In this document: one piece after another, positions 21,983 to 33,061 of the stretch
Layout: each line of letters opens with the position of its first letter
How positions within the stretch are numbered: position 1 is the first letter of the stretch
Source: Diatrype stigma
Lineage: Eukaryota; Ascomycota; Sordariomycetes; Xylariales; Diatrypaceae
Assembly (NCBI GenBank): GCA_022225965.2
Contig: JAKJXP020000024.1
Span: 124,001-188,000, forward strand
Reading direction: 5' to 3'
Length of the DNA stretch: 64,000 nt
Translations under genes and position numbers: made by a program
The notes under the pieces: model-generated
The model's database searches: none
What the model saw: only the letters and a program-made list of their open reading frames with translations
Told to the model about the DNA's origin: nothing

Positions 21983-23706
21983 CGTTGTTATCGTTAAAAC
22001 CCCTCGATCTCTCTTAACCTTTGATAGTTTTCCCTGGACACCCCTAACAGTACAGAGTATTTGTTATATAACGTAGAAATATCAACTGATAAGGTGAATT
22101 AAGCAGTTCGATGGATTGCAGCTTTTAGGCTAGAAAAATGGAGTCCATTGCTCGTCAGGGGCCAGAAGAAGGCTATAGGGGAGGATGGATGGCTTATGGT
22201 GGTTATCGTTCGATCGATGTCTGGTGATCTGAAGAGGCGGCAAACACCCCCATCTAAGAATAGTTCTAGAATCGGACGGGCGTCCCAGCGACGAAGCCGG
22301 TGGAAAAGAAAGATGGCAGGGGGGAGGGGCAGCAATGAGAATTAATATGTATAGCTACTAAGAACGAGTTAAAAACGGTCGACGAGAGACAGAATCCAGT
22401 AACGATTCGATGATTAGGTGGTTGATTGACTAGAATAATAGCAAAGATGCAAGATGTATATTGATCGGTCTAATCGAGGATAATGAAAGATGTCAGTTTC
22501 CAACTCAATTGGGCCTATCTGACCTGACTTGGGATATCAGATACCTACAGTAGGCTGGCTGGTTTACGTCGTCGGAAACGGAGTTTTGGGCAATAGTACT
22601 GCAGCAGCATCATACATCAGAATTCTTGGCGAGGTTATGACGTTGAATCCCGGCATCTTTTAGCATTGCATCCTAGTTGCATGGCAAGCAAATCGAGGAG
22701 GGGCGGGTCCGATCAGAGCCTTTAAATAGTATGCGCCCACGTTTTTAATCGGTCATCCAAGACCTCCCTCACCAATGTAATGCGGAACGAAAATAAAGAT
22801 GAGAAAAAAGCAAGATTATCTACGTAGGTATAATGCGCCCTGCTATGAAGTTGTACACCTCTAGATAAATTAGCCACGCCTCCAATCAACATTTCCCGTC
22901 TTTGTCGCAAATCCCTGCCTCTAGCAATAATCAATGATATGCGAAAGGCATGTAGGAAGGCAGGAAGGCAAAGTCGAAACCGCAGGCGTTTGGCCGATAT
23001 ACTTTTCGGGCAATGACGTAGTGATCCCTGTCTTCCCTGTCTTCTACGGAGTTCCAGGCTCGCCGTTGTTCGTATCGGGAACAACCGTTATGTTATCCCT
23101 GTAGGCCACTACGTAAGCCACCTACATGCATTAGATAGATAGATCTCCCCCTCCATGCGCTGGCTGGCTGGCTGGCTGGCTGGCTGAGCGATCTAGGGCC
23201 CACTAGAGTCTCCCTACGTTCATGCTCTCTCTTGAGTCTTGTCGCTCCATGAGACATTTCTGAACACGGGCAGACCCCCCGGGCGCCACCAAGTTGATAA
23301 TAATAGGGACAAGATACAGATGCAGGTATCAAGAAAGGCCTACGTGCGAGCAATCAAACTCGCGATTTACCTTGTAGCCGGCCGGCTGGATTAAGGTTAA
23401 ATATTCGTTGAACTCGAACTCTATCATGAATTTATATCGCACCAACCTTCCAGTCGGAAGCGTAACACATGTCATGTCAATCGGTGTGGTGACGGCGTAG
23501 GCAACAGGCATCCGTAGATAGATATGGACAGGTAGATATATACAGTATAGATATTCCATGTTATGTGTCTAGTATTAGATAGGTATTCTAACAGTCCCTG
23601 TGTAGGTGTAGTATATCAGATCTGTTCCGAGTCTAAAACTGAATTCTTGAGGTAGTACATATTATTCTCCCCTTCCCACGGAGTTAGCTTGCTTTCTTTC
23701 CGTTTT
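21983..23706. other. Intergenic between the membrane-protein gene and the hydrolase gene
   Basis: Contains the promoter of the membrane-protein gene on the left and the hydrolase 3' UTR on the right. No gene is supported. The only repeat seen is a short GGCT microsatellite. Confidence 0.45.
23161..23186 (+). repeat. TGGC tetranucleotide microsatellite
   Basis: Six head-to-tail TGGC/GGCT units in intergenic DNA. No function apparent. Confidence 0.85.
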
Positions 23707-24867
23707 CTACGCGCTTTCCCCTTCCGCCTGCTCGAAGGCCTTCCGGAGGTGGTGGCAGCAGTCCAGGTAGAGCCTCTCGGACTTGCGCGGGGCCTTTAGG
23801 GGGTTGGGCCCCTTGTCCCAGCCGTGCGCGACGCCGCGGATCATAGTGTAGTAGACGTCCTTGCTGATGGGCGGGTCCTTCAGCCGCCGCGAGAGCTCCT
23901 CCCCCTCGTGCAGCAGCATGTCCCACTCGCATGTGTAGAAGAGCACCTTGTCGGGGATCCCCTCCTTGAGCATCTCGTCCGACGCCTTCGAGGGTGACAG
24001 GTACGGGTCCGCCAGATTGAGCTCCGGGGGGTACAGGTACGACGCATCGAACAGGTCCGTCAGGCCCGGCGGCAGGCACTCCTCGGGCCGTATGGCCGTC
24101 TCGCGCCGCTCCACCCGCGTCAGCGTGTAATCGGTGATCGGATACCACGTCGCGAGCGCGACGACGCGGTGTTCGGGCAGGTCACCCCGGGTTTTCCGCA
24201 ACCGGGCCAGCCACAGCGGCGCGGTGATAGCGATGTTGCCCCCGGCGGAAAATCCCGAGGTCGCAAGCCGGTGGGGGTCGGCTCGGAGCTCCGCCGCGTT
24301 CTTCACGATGTAGACCAAGGCGTCGGCGCCGTCCTCCACCGCAGTGGGGAACGGGTATTCGGGTGCGAGGCGGTAGTCGACCGACACGAAGATGGCGTGG
24401 ACTTTTTCCGTGACGAACCGCGCAAAGCGTGCATCATCGGTCCCATTGCCTAGAGTGAAACCGCCACCGTGGTAATTCACGACGACAGGCCAATTATCGG
24501 CCTTGGTATAGCCCTCGGGGAGGTAGAAGTGCAGTGCGAAGCTTCCCTCTCTGCTGGATAGAGTCGAGGGTATCATGCGTACGAAATCAGGGTTCGGAGG
24601 TCGAGGAGGGGCGAGGAAGTGAAGCGACATGCCCACGCATTGTAGCGACCGCCACCAATTGGCACTGATGCGAAGCCGTGTCCGAGATGGGGGAGCCTTG
24701 CCTGTCTTGTCGGCGGCCTTTGATGGTTTCTTTCCTGGGAGGATTGGTCTTCGTTTAGACAAGGTGGCCTCGACATGTGTAACTTCGTCTACCCGACTAT
24801 CTAACGAGGATACGGATGCTGACGCTGACGCTGGTGCTGGTGCTGGTGCTGGTGCTGGTGCTTGCAT
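23707..24867 (-). CDS. Alpha/beta hydrolase, hormone-sensitive-lipase type; candidate ergosteryl-aspartate hydrolase
   Basis: Intronless gene for 386 residues of the alpha/beta hydrolase-3 (HSL) family. The oxyanion-hole motif HGGGF lies at 133-137, the nucleophile elbow GFSAGG at 205-210 (Ser207), the acid is probably Asp316 in CEWDML, and the base is His348 in GVAHGWD; the full triad is therefore present. DYRLAPEYPFPTAVEDG is typical of the family. The N-terminus is an Ala-Pro/Ala-Ser repeat, with DNA repeats of GGTGCT type, followed by basic residues, and a hydrophobic stretch lies near 70-86. The gene is divergent from erdS with 1.9 kb between the start codons. The known Erg-Asp pathway includes a deaspartylating hydrolase (ErdH), so this enzyme is a candidate for that role; the assignment is by context. 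It could equally be an unrelated lipid or xenobiotic esterase. Confidence 0.85.
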   Translation of the reverse strand: MQAPAPAPAPAPASASASVSSLDSRVDEVTHVEATLSKRRPILPGKKPSKAADKTGKAPPSRTRLRISANWWRSLQCVGMSLHFLAPPRPPNPDFVRMIPSTLSSREGSFALHFYLPEGYTKADNWPVVVNYHGGGFTLGNGTDDARFARFVTEKVHAIFVSVDYRLAPEYPFPTAVEDGADALVYIVKNAAELRADPHRLATSGFSAGGNIAITAPLWLARLRKTRGDLPEHRVVALATWYPITDYTLTRVERRETAIRPEECLPPGLTDLFDASYLYPPELNLADPYLSPSKASDEMLKEGIPDKVLFYTCEWDMLLHEGEELSRRLKDPPISKDVYYTMIRGVAHGWDKGPNPLKAPRKSERLYLDCCHHLRKAFEQAEGESA

Positions 24868-26788
24868 GTTGAAATCAAAAGGGTCGCGTGCGTCGTAAGG
24901 ACCAATATGGCAATAGAGTCGATGGTGATACCATGGGGGAACTTACTTTGCAGTGACCATTAGATCTGGAAAATGGGTTTATCGATTGAATTGAGCAACA
25001 TACCATCGTGCAGCTATAATACGTACAAGGACGTACAAAGATCTCCAAATCCCCAATGACTAGGTTCAGGTTCAGGTTCAGGTATAGTTGCACAATTAAG
25101 GCGATGGCATGACGTTCGTATAAGTCTATATGGCTGTTTCAGCAGGTCTTGGCCACCATTCTGTTAAGGGTCCATCGAGAGCTTCAGATCAATCAGGGCT
25201 TGATGCACCTTGTGTTGGCAGCTAAAGTAGGTACGTACATGATAGAAATCTACATGTATGGCACGAATACAAGATCTGGTTACAGGGGAGGTAGAAGGGC
25301 TTGGGGGCTAGAACGAATGACGACCAGGGCGACGTAAGCGAGAATGCAGCTACCAGAGGAAATCAGGTGCATATGGTGGTGTGTGGTGTGTGGTGTGTGG
25401 TGTGTGGTGTGTGGTGTGATGTGGTGTCTGTATAAGCTGGTGTGACAGTGGCTGGCTTGTACCTAATTCTATAGCATGCTGGCATGCCTGGGGTGTGGAC
25501 GGGGTGAGTGGCTGAATGGGCGGGAAGGTGGCCGGCCGAGGTCGCTGGGACGTGGTTGACGGTTTGGGTGGTTGAAGGTTCTGGAAATCATTTGTTCATT
25601 CGTTCAAGTAATGACATCATTTTTCAGGTCCCAGCTATTCCTTTAAAGTCATGACGTAGAAAGCGGCAGAAGCACAGAAGGATTGGCTGGAATATCGCCT
25701 TATCGGGCGATAAAGCTGCAGCAACAGTCAGTAGCCTAGGACCTAGTTGAATCCCGAGCAGCAGGAGTGCCGGCCATTGGAGAAAAGCAAAATATTGAAG
25801 GTCAATCGCGATGAGAGTGATTACCGCATTAGGACAGAAAGTCGGGTCTTCGCTCTTCTCATTGGCCTGTCCTGGGGAATTTTTCATGAGCGGGGCATTT
25901 GCTCCGGCTCTCGTCGGTATATTTGGTATATGCGCAGACACGGTCAGGATAAGCATATTTTAGTCAAAGACAAAAGGTTATCAATGTGGTGATCTCGGTT
26001 GCGAATATCCCTGAATTCCTGGATCCCTGGATCCTTGTTCGGATCGATGTCCGTAAGACACCTGCAAGGACCTGCAAGGCAAGGGAGGACCTACCTATTC
26101 AGCTATTTCTTGCGTTGGAAACCTCTGGCAGCTGTGTTTCTTCCGCTTGAGACCTATACTGCTTGTGTTATAGAACGTAGTACCTAGTGCATGCTCTGTC
26201 ATTTATTGTTGTCCTTGGTTGCGCCGTCAGCGGAATGCCCGGAGGCGACTTTAATAAGCTTTGTATCCAAGGCACCGGCACATGCACCTCCTTCGGAACC
26301 CGTGGAAAGGCCTGCCCAACTAATTTAAAGGTCCAATGCTTGTGATTGCCCCCTTCATGCCGTTCGGCCCCTACAAGAACCTAGAAAGCCCGTCCTCTGC
26401 TTCGTACCTTACAGTACAATTTCACTTCAAGACCAATACATTTACACTCCTCCAAGCCACATCTCTGGGCATCGTTGCTCACCCCCCCTTGACAAGCTCC
26501 TAATGCAAACAAACGAATGAATAGCATTCATACTATTATCCATAACCAAAGCCATTGACTGAAGTCATTGCTGACGCTTGACGCCCTCGGTGTCTGTGCC
26601 TCCGTACTACAGGTCTCAAGAACATAGTCAAGACATAAGACGGCACAAAGTATTACAGTATCACACACATAATTCTTCAGTCCGAGGTTCCTAACCTCCA
26701 ACCAACCCGAGCTCCCCACCCAATCTCCCACTCTCCCCCCCCTCGAAAGAGTCAGCCGGCCGCCGCCGTCACCACCGCCACCGCCACC
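24868..26788. promoter_or_regulatory. Divergent intergenic region between hydrolase and erdS
   Basis: This 1.9 kb region lies between two start codons on opposite strands and should contain both promoters and leaders. It holds the GTGTGGT microsatellite and an AGGTTC repeat near 25062-25083. The erdS start sits in a strong context (CCACCATGGCC) after ACCGCC repeats. No other gene is supported inside. Confidence 0.5.
25375..25420 (+). repeat. GTGTGGT heptanucleotide minisatellite
   Basis: About six tandem units of GTGTGGT with a degenerate end, in the divergent region between the hydrolase and erdS. Confidence 0.85.
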
Positions 26789-29566
26789 ATGGCCGGGGGA
26801 GCACTCAAGAAGCCGATGCTCTTCCTCAACCGCGTCGTCGGGCACTCTTCTGCCAAGAACCACATCACGAAGCTGAAGATCGGCGACGCCGATGCGCTCG
26901 AGGACGAGAAGAGCCAGAGGCACCTGAAGAAGGTGTACGAGGCGCGCGCCAAGAAGAAGTCCGCCGACGAGGAGCGGCAGTCCATGCAGCAGCGGCGGAA
27001 GGAGGAGGAGGAGGCCAAGCGCGCCAAGGAGCCGCCGACCATCGCCTCGCGGTACGGCGACATCCGCCCCGCCGACCTGCCCCCGTCGTCGTACCTGCTC
27101 GAGCACCTCGCGGCCGACAACGGTGACGACAAGGGCCAGATGCTGGGCCAGACCATCGCGTTCACGGCCCGGGTCCACCACATCCGGAACGTCAGCGCCA
27201 AGCTGGCCTTCGTGCTGCTCCGCCAGCGCGAGGACACCGTCCAGGGCGTGCTCGCCGTGCGCGAGGGCGCCATCTCGGAGCAGTTCGTCCGCTGGGCCGA
27301 GCACCTGCACCCGGAGTCCGTGGTGCACGTGCGCGGCGTGGTCCGCAGGAGCCCGGAGCCCATCAAGTCGTGCAGCATCCACGACCTGGAGCTGGTGGTC
27401 GAGAGCATGCACGTGCTCGTGGCGGTCGAGCAGCCGCTGTCCATCGACGTCTACGGCATCGACCAGGTCGAGGAGGACGAGCGGACGCACGAGCGGCGCC
27501 TGGCGGCGACGATGCGCGTGCGCAACGAGAACCGGCTCATCTTCCTCCGCACGCCGGCCATGCAGAGCGTGCTCCGGATCCGGTCCAGCGTCTGCAACCT
27601 GTTCCGGACGGCGCTGCTGGACCGCGACTTCGTCGAGATCCAGACGCCGAAGCTGCAGCCGGCCGCGACCGAGTCGGGCGCCGAGGTCTTCCGGGTGCAG
27701 TACTTCGGCCGCACGGCCTTCCTGGCCCAGAGCCCGCAGCTGGCCAAGCAGATGGCCATCTCGGCCGACTTCGGCCGCGTCTTCGAGATCGGCCCGGTCT
27801 TCCGCGCCGAGAACAGCAACACCCACCGCCACCTGACCGAGTACACCGGCCTCGACCTCGAGATGGAGATCGGCGCCGACTACCACGAGGCCCTGGACAT
27901 CATCGACGCCACGCTCAAGAGCATCTTCCGCGGCGTGTACGCGCGCCACCGCAAGGAGCTCGACGTCGTCAAGTCCCGCTTCCCGCACGAGGACCTCGTC
28001 TGGCTCGACGAGACACCGCGCCTGACCTTCAAGGAGGGCGTCGCGCTGCTCAACGCTTCCGGCTGGACCGGCGACGACGGCCAGCCCGCCTCGGAGCACG
28101 AGGACCTCTCCACGCGCGCCGAGATCCGCCTCGGCCAGCTGGTCAAGGAGAAGTACGGCACCGACTACTACATCCTGGACAAGTTCCCCACCTCGGCGCG
28201 GCCCTTCTACACCCACCTCGACCCGGACGACGACCGGTTCACCAACTCGTTCGACATCTTCCTGCGCGGGCAGGAGATCACCACCGGAGGGCAGCGCATC
28301 AACGACCCGCGCGCCCTGGCGCAGCGCATGAAGAAGGCCGGCGTCGACCCGGCCACCATGGAGGAGTACATGCAGGCGTTCGAGTGGGGGGCGCCGGCGC
28401 ACGCGGGGTGCGGCATCGGGCTCGAGCGCATCATCTTCCTGCTGCTGAACCTGGGCGACGTGCGGAACGCGACGCTGTTCCCGCGGGACCCCAAGTCGCT
28501 GCCCGAGCACAAGAAGGGCGGGCCCGCCGACGACTACGAGCTGCCCTTCCCCGAGGCCGACACGATCCACTACGCGTTCGAGGGCGACCACACGCACGTG
28601 CGGCTCCCGGACCTCGACAAGCTCATCGTCAACTACGGCGACGCCACCAACACGTCCTGGCTGGACGAGGACCGCTACAAGGTGTGGCGGGACAGCGCGA
28701 CGGGCGCGGCGGTGGGCTACGCCGAGAACAGCGGGTACGCGCTCATCATGGGCGACCCCCTGTGCGACGCGCGCCAGAAGCCGGCGGTGATCGCGGCCTT
28801 CCTGAAGTGGCTGACGCGGAGCGCGGACCTGCGGCCGCTCTGGCTGCTGGTCTCGGCCGACGTCGAGGCCATCCTGGGCGGCAAGCTCGGCTGGCGCACC
28901 CTCACGTGCGTGGCCGAGGAGCGCGTCGACGTCAACCACATGTCCAAGGACGTGGCACGGAAGGAGCGCCAGGCCAAGAACGCCGACGTGCGCATCCACG
29001 AGACGGCGCTGGGCGAGCCCGTGCCCGACGCCGTGCGCGCGCGCTGCGACCGCCGCATCGCCGACTGGAAGGCCGGCCGCAAGGGCAAGAAGCAGGTCCA
29101 CATCACCGAGGTGCGGCCCTGGATCTCCATGGAGCACCGCAAGTACCTGTGGGCCGAGGACCGGCACGGCGAGATCGCCGGCCTCGTGGTCCTGCACCGC
29201 CTGGCGCCGCGCCACGGCTTCCAGATCAAGTTCGCGCTGGACTTCCCCGGGTCGCCCTCGGGCAGCATCGAGGCGCTCATCTCGCGCGCCATCCAGGGCC
29301 TCACGGCCGCCGGCGTCCAGAGCGTCACCTTCGGCGCCGGCGCCACCGACGACCTGGCTATCGGCCACAACCTCAACGGCATCAAGGCCCACCTGCTCAG
29401 CCGCACCTACCGCACCGTCGCGCAGCAGCTCAAGCTCGTCGCCAAGAGCGAGTTCCGCGAGAAGTTCGGCGCCGAGCAGGAGCCCGTCTACATCTGCTAC
29501 CCCTTCATGGGCCTCGGCGTCTCGGGAGCCCGCACCCTCATCAAGTTCTTCGAGGACGAGATGTGA
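26789..29566 (+). CDS. erdS: ErdS: aspartyl-tRNA synthetase fused to DUF2156, ergosteryl-3beta-O-L-aspartate synthase
   Basis: Intronless gene for 925 residues. Residues 38-82 form a Lys/Arg/Glu-rich helix, an AspRS-type N-terminal extension. The OB-fold anticodon-binding domain spans about 118-215. The class IIb catalytic core spans about 250-575, with motif 2 FEIGPVFRAENSNTHRH (332-348), RGQEITTGGQR (493-503) and motif 3 GIGLERIIF (542-550). From about residue 595 a DUF2156/MprF-like aminoacyl-tRNA transferase domain follows: VNYGDATNTSWLDEDRYKVW, GYALIMGDPLCD and LVVLHRLAPRHGFQIKFALD. Published work (ErdS, 2020) showed that this fusion charges tRNA-Asp and transfers Asp to the ergosterol 3beta-OH. 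Both halves look intact, so it should be active. It is very GC-rich with strong codon bias. The divergent neighbour is an alpha/beta hydrolase. Confidence 0.95.
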   Translation: MAGGALKKPMLFLNRVVGHSSAKNHITKLKIGDADALEDEKSQRHLKKVYEARAKKKSADEERQSMQQRRKEEEEAKRAKEPPTIASRYGDIRPADLPPSSYLLEHLAADNGDDKGQMLGQTIAFTARVHHIRNVSAKLAFVLLRQREDTVQGVLAVREGAISEQFVRWAEHLHPESVVHVRGVVRRSPEPIKSCSIHDLELVVESMHVLVAVEQPLSIDVYGIDQVEEDERTHERRLAATMRVRNENRLIFLRTPAMQSVLRIRSSVCNLFRTALLDRDFVEIQTPKLQPAATESGAEVFRVQYFGRTAFLAQSPQLAKQMAISADFGRVFEIGPVFRAENSNTHRHLTEYTGLDLEMEIGADYHEALDIIDATLKSIFRGVYARHRKELDVVKSRFPHEDLVWLDETPRLTFKEGVALLNASGWTGDDGQPASEHEDLSTRAEIRLGQLVKEKYGTDYYILDKFPTSARPFYTHLDPDDDRFTNSFDIFLRGQEITTGGQRINDPRALAQRMKKAGVDPATMEEYMQAFEWGAPAHAGCGIGLERIIFLLLNLGDVRNATLFPRDPKSLPEHKKGGPADDYELPFPEADTIHYAFEGDHTHVRLPDLDKLIVNYGDATNTSWLDEDRYKVWRDSATGAAVGYAENSGYALIMGDPLCDARQKPAVIAAFLKWLTRSADLRPLWLLVSADVEAILGGKLGWRTLTCVAEERVDVNHMSKDVARKERQAKNADVRIHETALGEPVPDAVRARCDRRIADWKAGRKGKKQVHITEVRPWISMEHRKYLWAEDRHGEIAGLVVLHRLAPRHGFQIKFALDFPGSPSGSIEALISRAIQGLTAAGVQSVTFGAGATDDLAIGHNLNGIKAHLLSRTYRTVAQQLKLVAKSEFREKFGAEQEPVYICYPFMGLGVSGARTLIKFFEDEM

Positions 29567-30504
29567 TGTGCTGTGCTGAATTTTGCAGTGGAAATCAGAA
29601 GAAGAATCGGGACAAGACGGAAGGAAAGAGGGGGGTTGTTGTGTTTGGTAGCACGCCTAGCTTCGTTATCATTGCTTGCATTGCATATAATACAGGTGGC
29701 TGGCTCAGAAATGGAGAGGGCGAGAAAGAAAGAAAGAAAAGAAAAGGAGGGAAGGGTTTTTGCATAGCGAGCGCTTCGATGTTGGGTTCGGTTTTGATGA
29801 TCATGCTAACTAGATATCCCACTCTTATGGCATTACGGCATTTCCTTTTGTTCTTCGGTCATGTTCATATTCTTGGGGCGGGGGTGGTGATGATGGCCCC
29901 AGGGAATTCGTTTCAACGTTGCACATATTATACCCCCAATTGTACGTCACGCAAGCCCTACAACTGTATTTCACTTACGAGTAATGTTACATTAGTATTC
30001 AATATGGAAACCCATATCATAATAACACCTGTCAACGTAGAATTATCTTTTTCTCCATTATCTGCCTACTATTCTCTATGCCTAACCCCCTTTGCCAAGT
30101 GGACAACATCCTCGATTTATCAAAGACGTCGCCCTCGGCAAAATTTTATGCTATAGCTACAGCAAATATTCGCAATGTACGCGAGTCATGTTCTTCGTCG
30201 TACAACTCCGAACAATACCAGGAAACATGAATCTGGCATCATTCATCCAAATGTATGCCATTGCCCTTCAGCGATTTAGCAACCATCCCATCCGAACTGT
30301 TGCAGCTTGGTTCGATTCGCAATGTGGAAATATTCTCCTACGGCTCTGCTAGATGGGCCATGGTGATGATGTGAGGCCTTTCGAAGAAGCCTTTCGAAGG
30401 TAATTTGGGTAGATCATCAGTGGAAGCCTCCAGATTCTTGACAAAAAATGGTAGACCCCAGATAACTGTCATGTACCTCTGGTTTGACTTGCTTATCCGA
30501 TGGT
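29567..30504. other. Intergenic, convergent 3' ends of erdS and the RNase H-like gene
   Basis: Holds both 3' UTRs. An AGAAAGAAAGAAAAG purine tract lies near 29730-29750. No gene is recognised. Confidence 0.45.
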
Positions 30505-33061
30505 TCAGGCTAAATCACCAGTCAAATCGAGAACCTCGATACCTTCCTCGTGATGGACAACATATTGAACTTTGGTGTTGCTTTCCTGTTCAGCACGGCT
30601 CTCCTGCTCGGCACGACTCTCCTGCTCGGCACGGCTCTCCTGCTTGGCATGGATCTCCTGCCTGAAACTGCGTTCGTCATCATCACCGGTAAGATCGATT
30701 ACCTCAATGATCCTGTTCCCTGCCTGGTCATTGCCTGGAATGGGTTGGGCATAAAACTTGGATAAAAACTTTGTGATCTTCACACCAACCGAACCTTTCG
30801 ACTTGGAAGGAGAAGTATCCTCGTGCTTGCGTTTGTGTCCCGTCACGTTCTGGACAGACTGTCTCGGCGGAGACATCATCCTCTTAAACCCCCCCTCCAC
30901 TGATAGGTCCCTTTCTCTGCCTTCATCTCCTTGATTATCGCACTCCCTAGTAGAACCAGTAAGCAAGCCACCCTCTTGATTACGCCTGGGAGATGGGCGC
31001 AAAGCAAGAGGTTGGTGCCTAATAGGAGCTGCTCCTAGGTGGGAACCTCCTTGCTGTCTGTTGACTTCTGGAACAGCATGTTGCGGTGTATATTGAGTAG
31101 ACGGATGAGCCCGAAACGAAACAGATTCCTCTTTCTGGAAAAGGGGCTGCGTCGGAGCAGGGGCATGGGCTTTTTGGACATTGTGAGCGTCCCCCAGTAA
31201 CAAGGCAACATTCTCTTTTTGGCTGAGCGAACGAAGTCGACACGAAACAGGTTCCTCTTTCTGGAAAAGGGGCTGCGTCGGAGCAGGGGCTTGCGTCAGA
31301 GCAGGGGCCTTTCTCTGGACATTGTGAGCGTCCTCTAGCAGTAAGGCGATGTCTTCTTTCTGCTCTAGGAACATTCTCACGACAGACGGCGACGTCGCTC
31401 CTGTAATGTGGACTTTATAAGGTTGCTTGTGGGCGTTCCTCAGATAACTCTGGTCGATATTTCTTGACATCCATATGGTGGCGTCTCCAGCTAGACGGTC
31501 AGCTCTTTGATTTCCATCGACCTCCGCCTTATGACCCTTTGTCCAATGGAGTTCCACCTTGATGCCTAGGCTTTCGAGTCGAGTCAGCGGGTCTAATAGC
31601 TGGGTGAATGCTGGTGTATAGAGCCTTTGCGCGATTCGTTTTTTTGTAACCGTTCCCTGTACATACTGGTCAATCCAAAGGAGAGTAGTTTGTGAGTCTG
31701 TGACGATGAAGATCGTGGGATAAGTGGGTTGGCTTCCAGCTGCAAGCTGATCCATGGTCTGAATCTCACATCTGGCAATGTTCAAGGCGATGCCAACCGC
31801 TATCATCTCTGCATCATTGCTCTTTGCGTTTCCCACAAGGCCAGCAGATATATCAAGCCAGTCTGTAGTTTCAGCAAGACAACGTTTGTATGACACCCCG
31901 GCCCCTGAAATACCTGGTGGGCCCTTGCCAGATCCATCAGTAAAGAATACAATCCGAGGCCCAAGAGTGGTTCCTCGGGAAGATTCTACAAGTTCACTGG
32001 CGAACTGGATTGCGTCAGGGTGATTCTTTATAATGATCTTGAGGTTCTTTACAGCGCCGTCGCGGAGGCCATAGCGGGTATCATTCGCGGGACCGGGCTG
32101 CTGTAAATCAGAAGCAAGCCTAGTCGACAGGAAAGCCTGTTTCGCCGCCTGTCTCGTTGCTCGTTTCGCCGCCTTTTTCTGTTGCTTATTGGTAACTTTG
32201 CTGATACCACCGCCTAGTACTTTCAACGGAGCTGGAGTATTGTTTGGCCTCGTTTGACTTCCTTCGGACAATTCGGGTAACCGCTGACTTCGAGAATTAT
32301 CACTTTCTGGTGATCGCTGTCTTGGTCGAAAAGTTGAGGCACTATTCATCAGTCTAAGGCTACGCCGTGGGCGCGTGTTGCTTCTAGGTTCAAGTACGGG
32401 TGACCAGGACCTTTGCGCATCAGGAGCGCTAGACGAATCATTTGATCGTACTGCATCATCCTGAGCAATATCATTACCTAGTGAGGCGAGGGACGTTGAA
32501 TTGCGAGATCGTCGCCCTCGGAGCTTGCCCCTCTTTCGAACGCGACGTTCGGGCTTGTCGATGGGTGGGCCTGTATCATCCTCGAGTGGGATGAAGTCTG
32601 CACCACGTGGATCACCATCATCACTACGGTCTTCTCCAGTTGGAGCAAAACCTAGTGGACTGGGATTGCCAGACGTGGGCTGAGTACCAACTGAAGAGAC
32701 ACCATCGTTGCGAGGCTTTGTGAATGTGGAAGTGGAGGAAGTGGACGGCCAAAACGGCCACTCGATCCATCTCCCACCATCAACACCGCCTGTCGCAAGA
32801 CTCTCGGCACCAGACTGGGCCACTGTGGACTGTACCTGCAAATATTGGTGGGTTTAGTGATTGTGTGTTGTGTCACTCGGAAGAGGAACGTCAACCCGAT
32901 GAGTTACTTACAATTTGCTCGGTAAGGTCGACGAGGAGCTTGTCAATGTATGGTGACGCATCGTCGTCACCACCCTCTCTTGTTCCTTCGCTGTAACGGA
33001 ATTAGTTGTGGTAAGAAAGCGAGGGGGGGGTAACAATAAAGTCTAACTAGGAACCCATCAT
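30505..33061 (-). CDS. RNase H-like protein with C-terminal SUMO-interaction-like motifs
   Basis: Exons 33061-33048, 32990-32912 and 32835-30505 give 807 residues; the 14 nt first exon is inferred from phase. The central part is an RNase H fold with the acidic set intact: FTDGSGKG, SNDAEMIAVGIAL, VTDSQTTLLW and KGHKAEVDGNQRADRLAG. It resembles RNase H domains of non-LTR retrotransposons but stands alone, so it may be a captured domain. The N-terminal third is basic, polar and low complexity. The C-terminal third has a duplicated segment of about 40 residues (ALLLEDAHNVQ / ALLLGDAHNVQ), a basic region (KGSVGVKITKFLSKFYAQP), the acidic-hydrophobic motif EVIDLTGDDDE, a QESRAE tandem repeat and a second copy EVLDLTGD at the very end. 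Both are SUMO-interaction-like. Function is unknown. Confidence 0.7.
30593..30660 (-). repeat. 18 bp tandem repeat encoding EQESRA units
   Basis: About four 18 bp units encode a repeated Glu-Gln-Glu-Ser-Arg-Ala hexapeptide between the two SUMO-interaction-like motifs of the RNase H-like protein. This is a coding minisatellite. Confidence 0.85.
31113..31375 (-). repeat. Internal coding duplication in the RNase H-like gene
   Basis: Two copies of a segment of about 120-130 bp share TTCCTCTTTCTGGAAAAGGG and the following GCTGCGTCGGAGCAGGGG. They encode two similar blocks ending in APAPTQPLFQKEE. The copies differ by small substitutions and a short insertion. Confidence 0.85.

Noticed and set aside
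26528..30156. Very long open frames on the antisense strand (954 codons) and in a second forward frame (928 codons) across erdS
   Set aside because: They arise from the strong GC3 bias of erdS. Their composition (Arg, Ala, Gly and Pro runs) matches no family, while the erdS frame carries every expected AspRS and DUF2156 motif.
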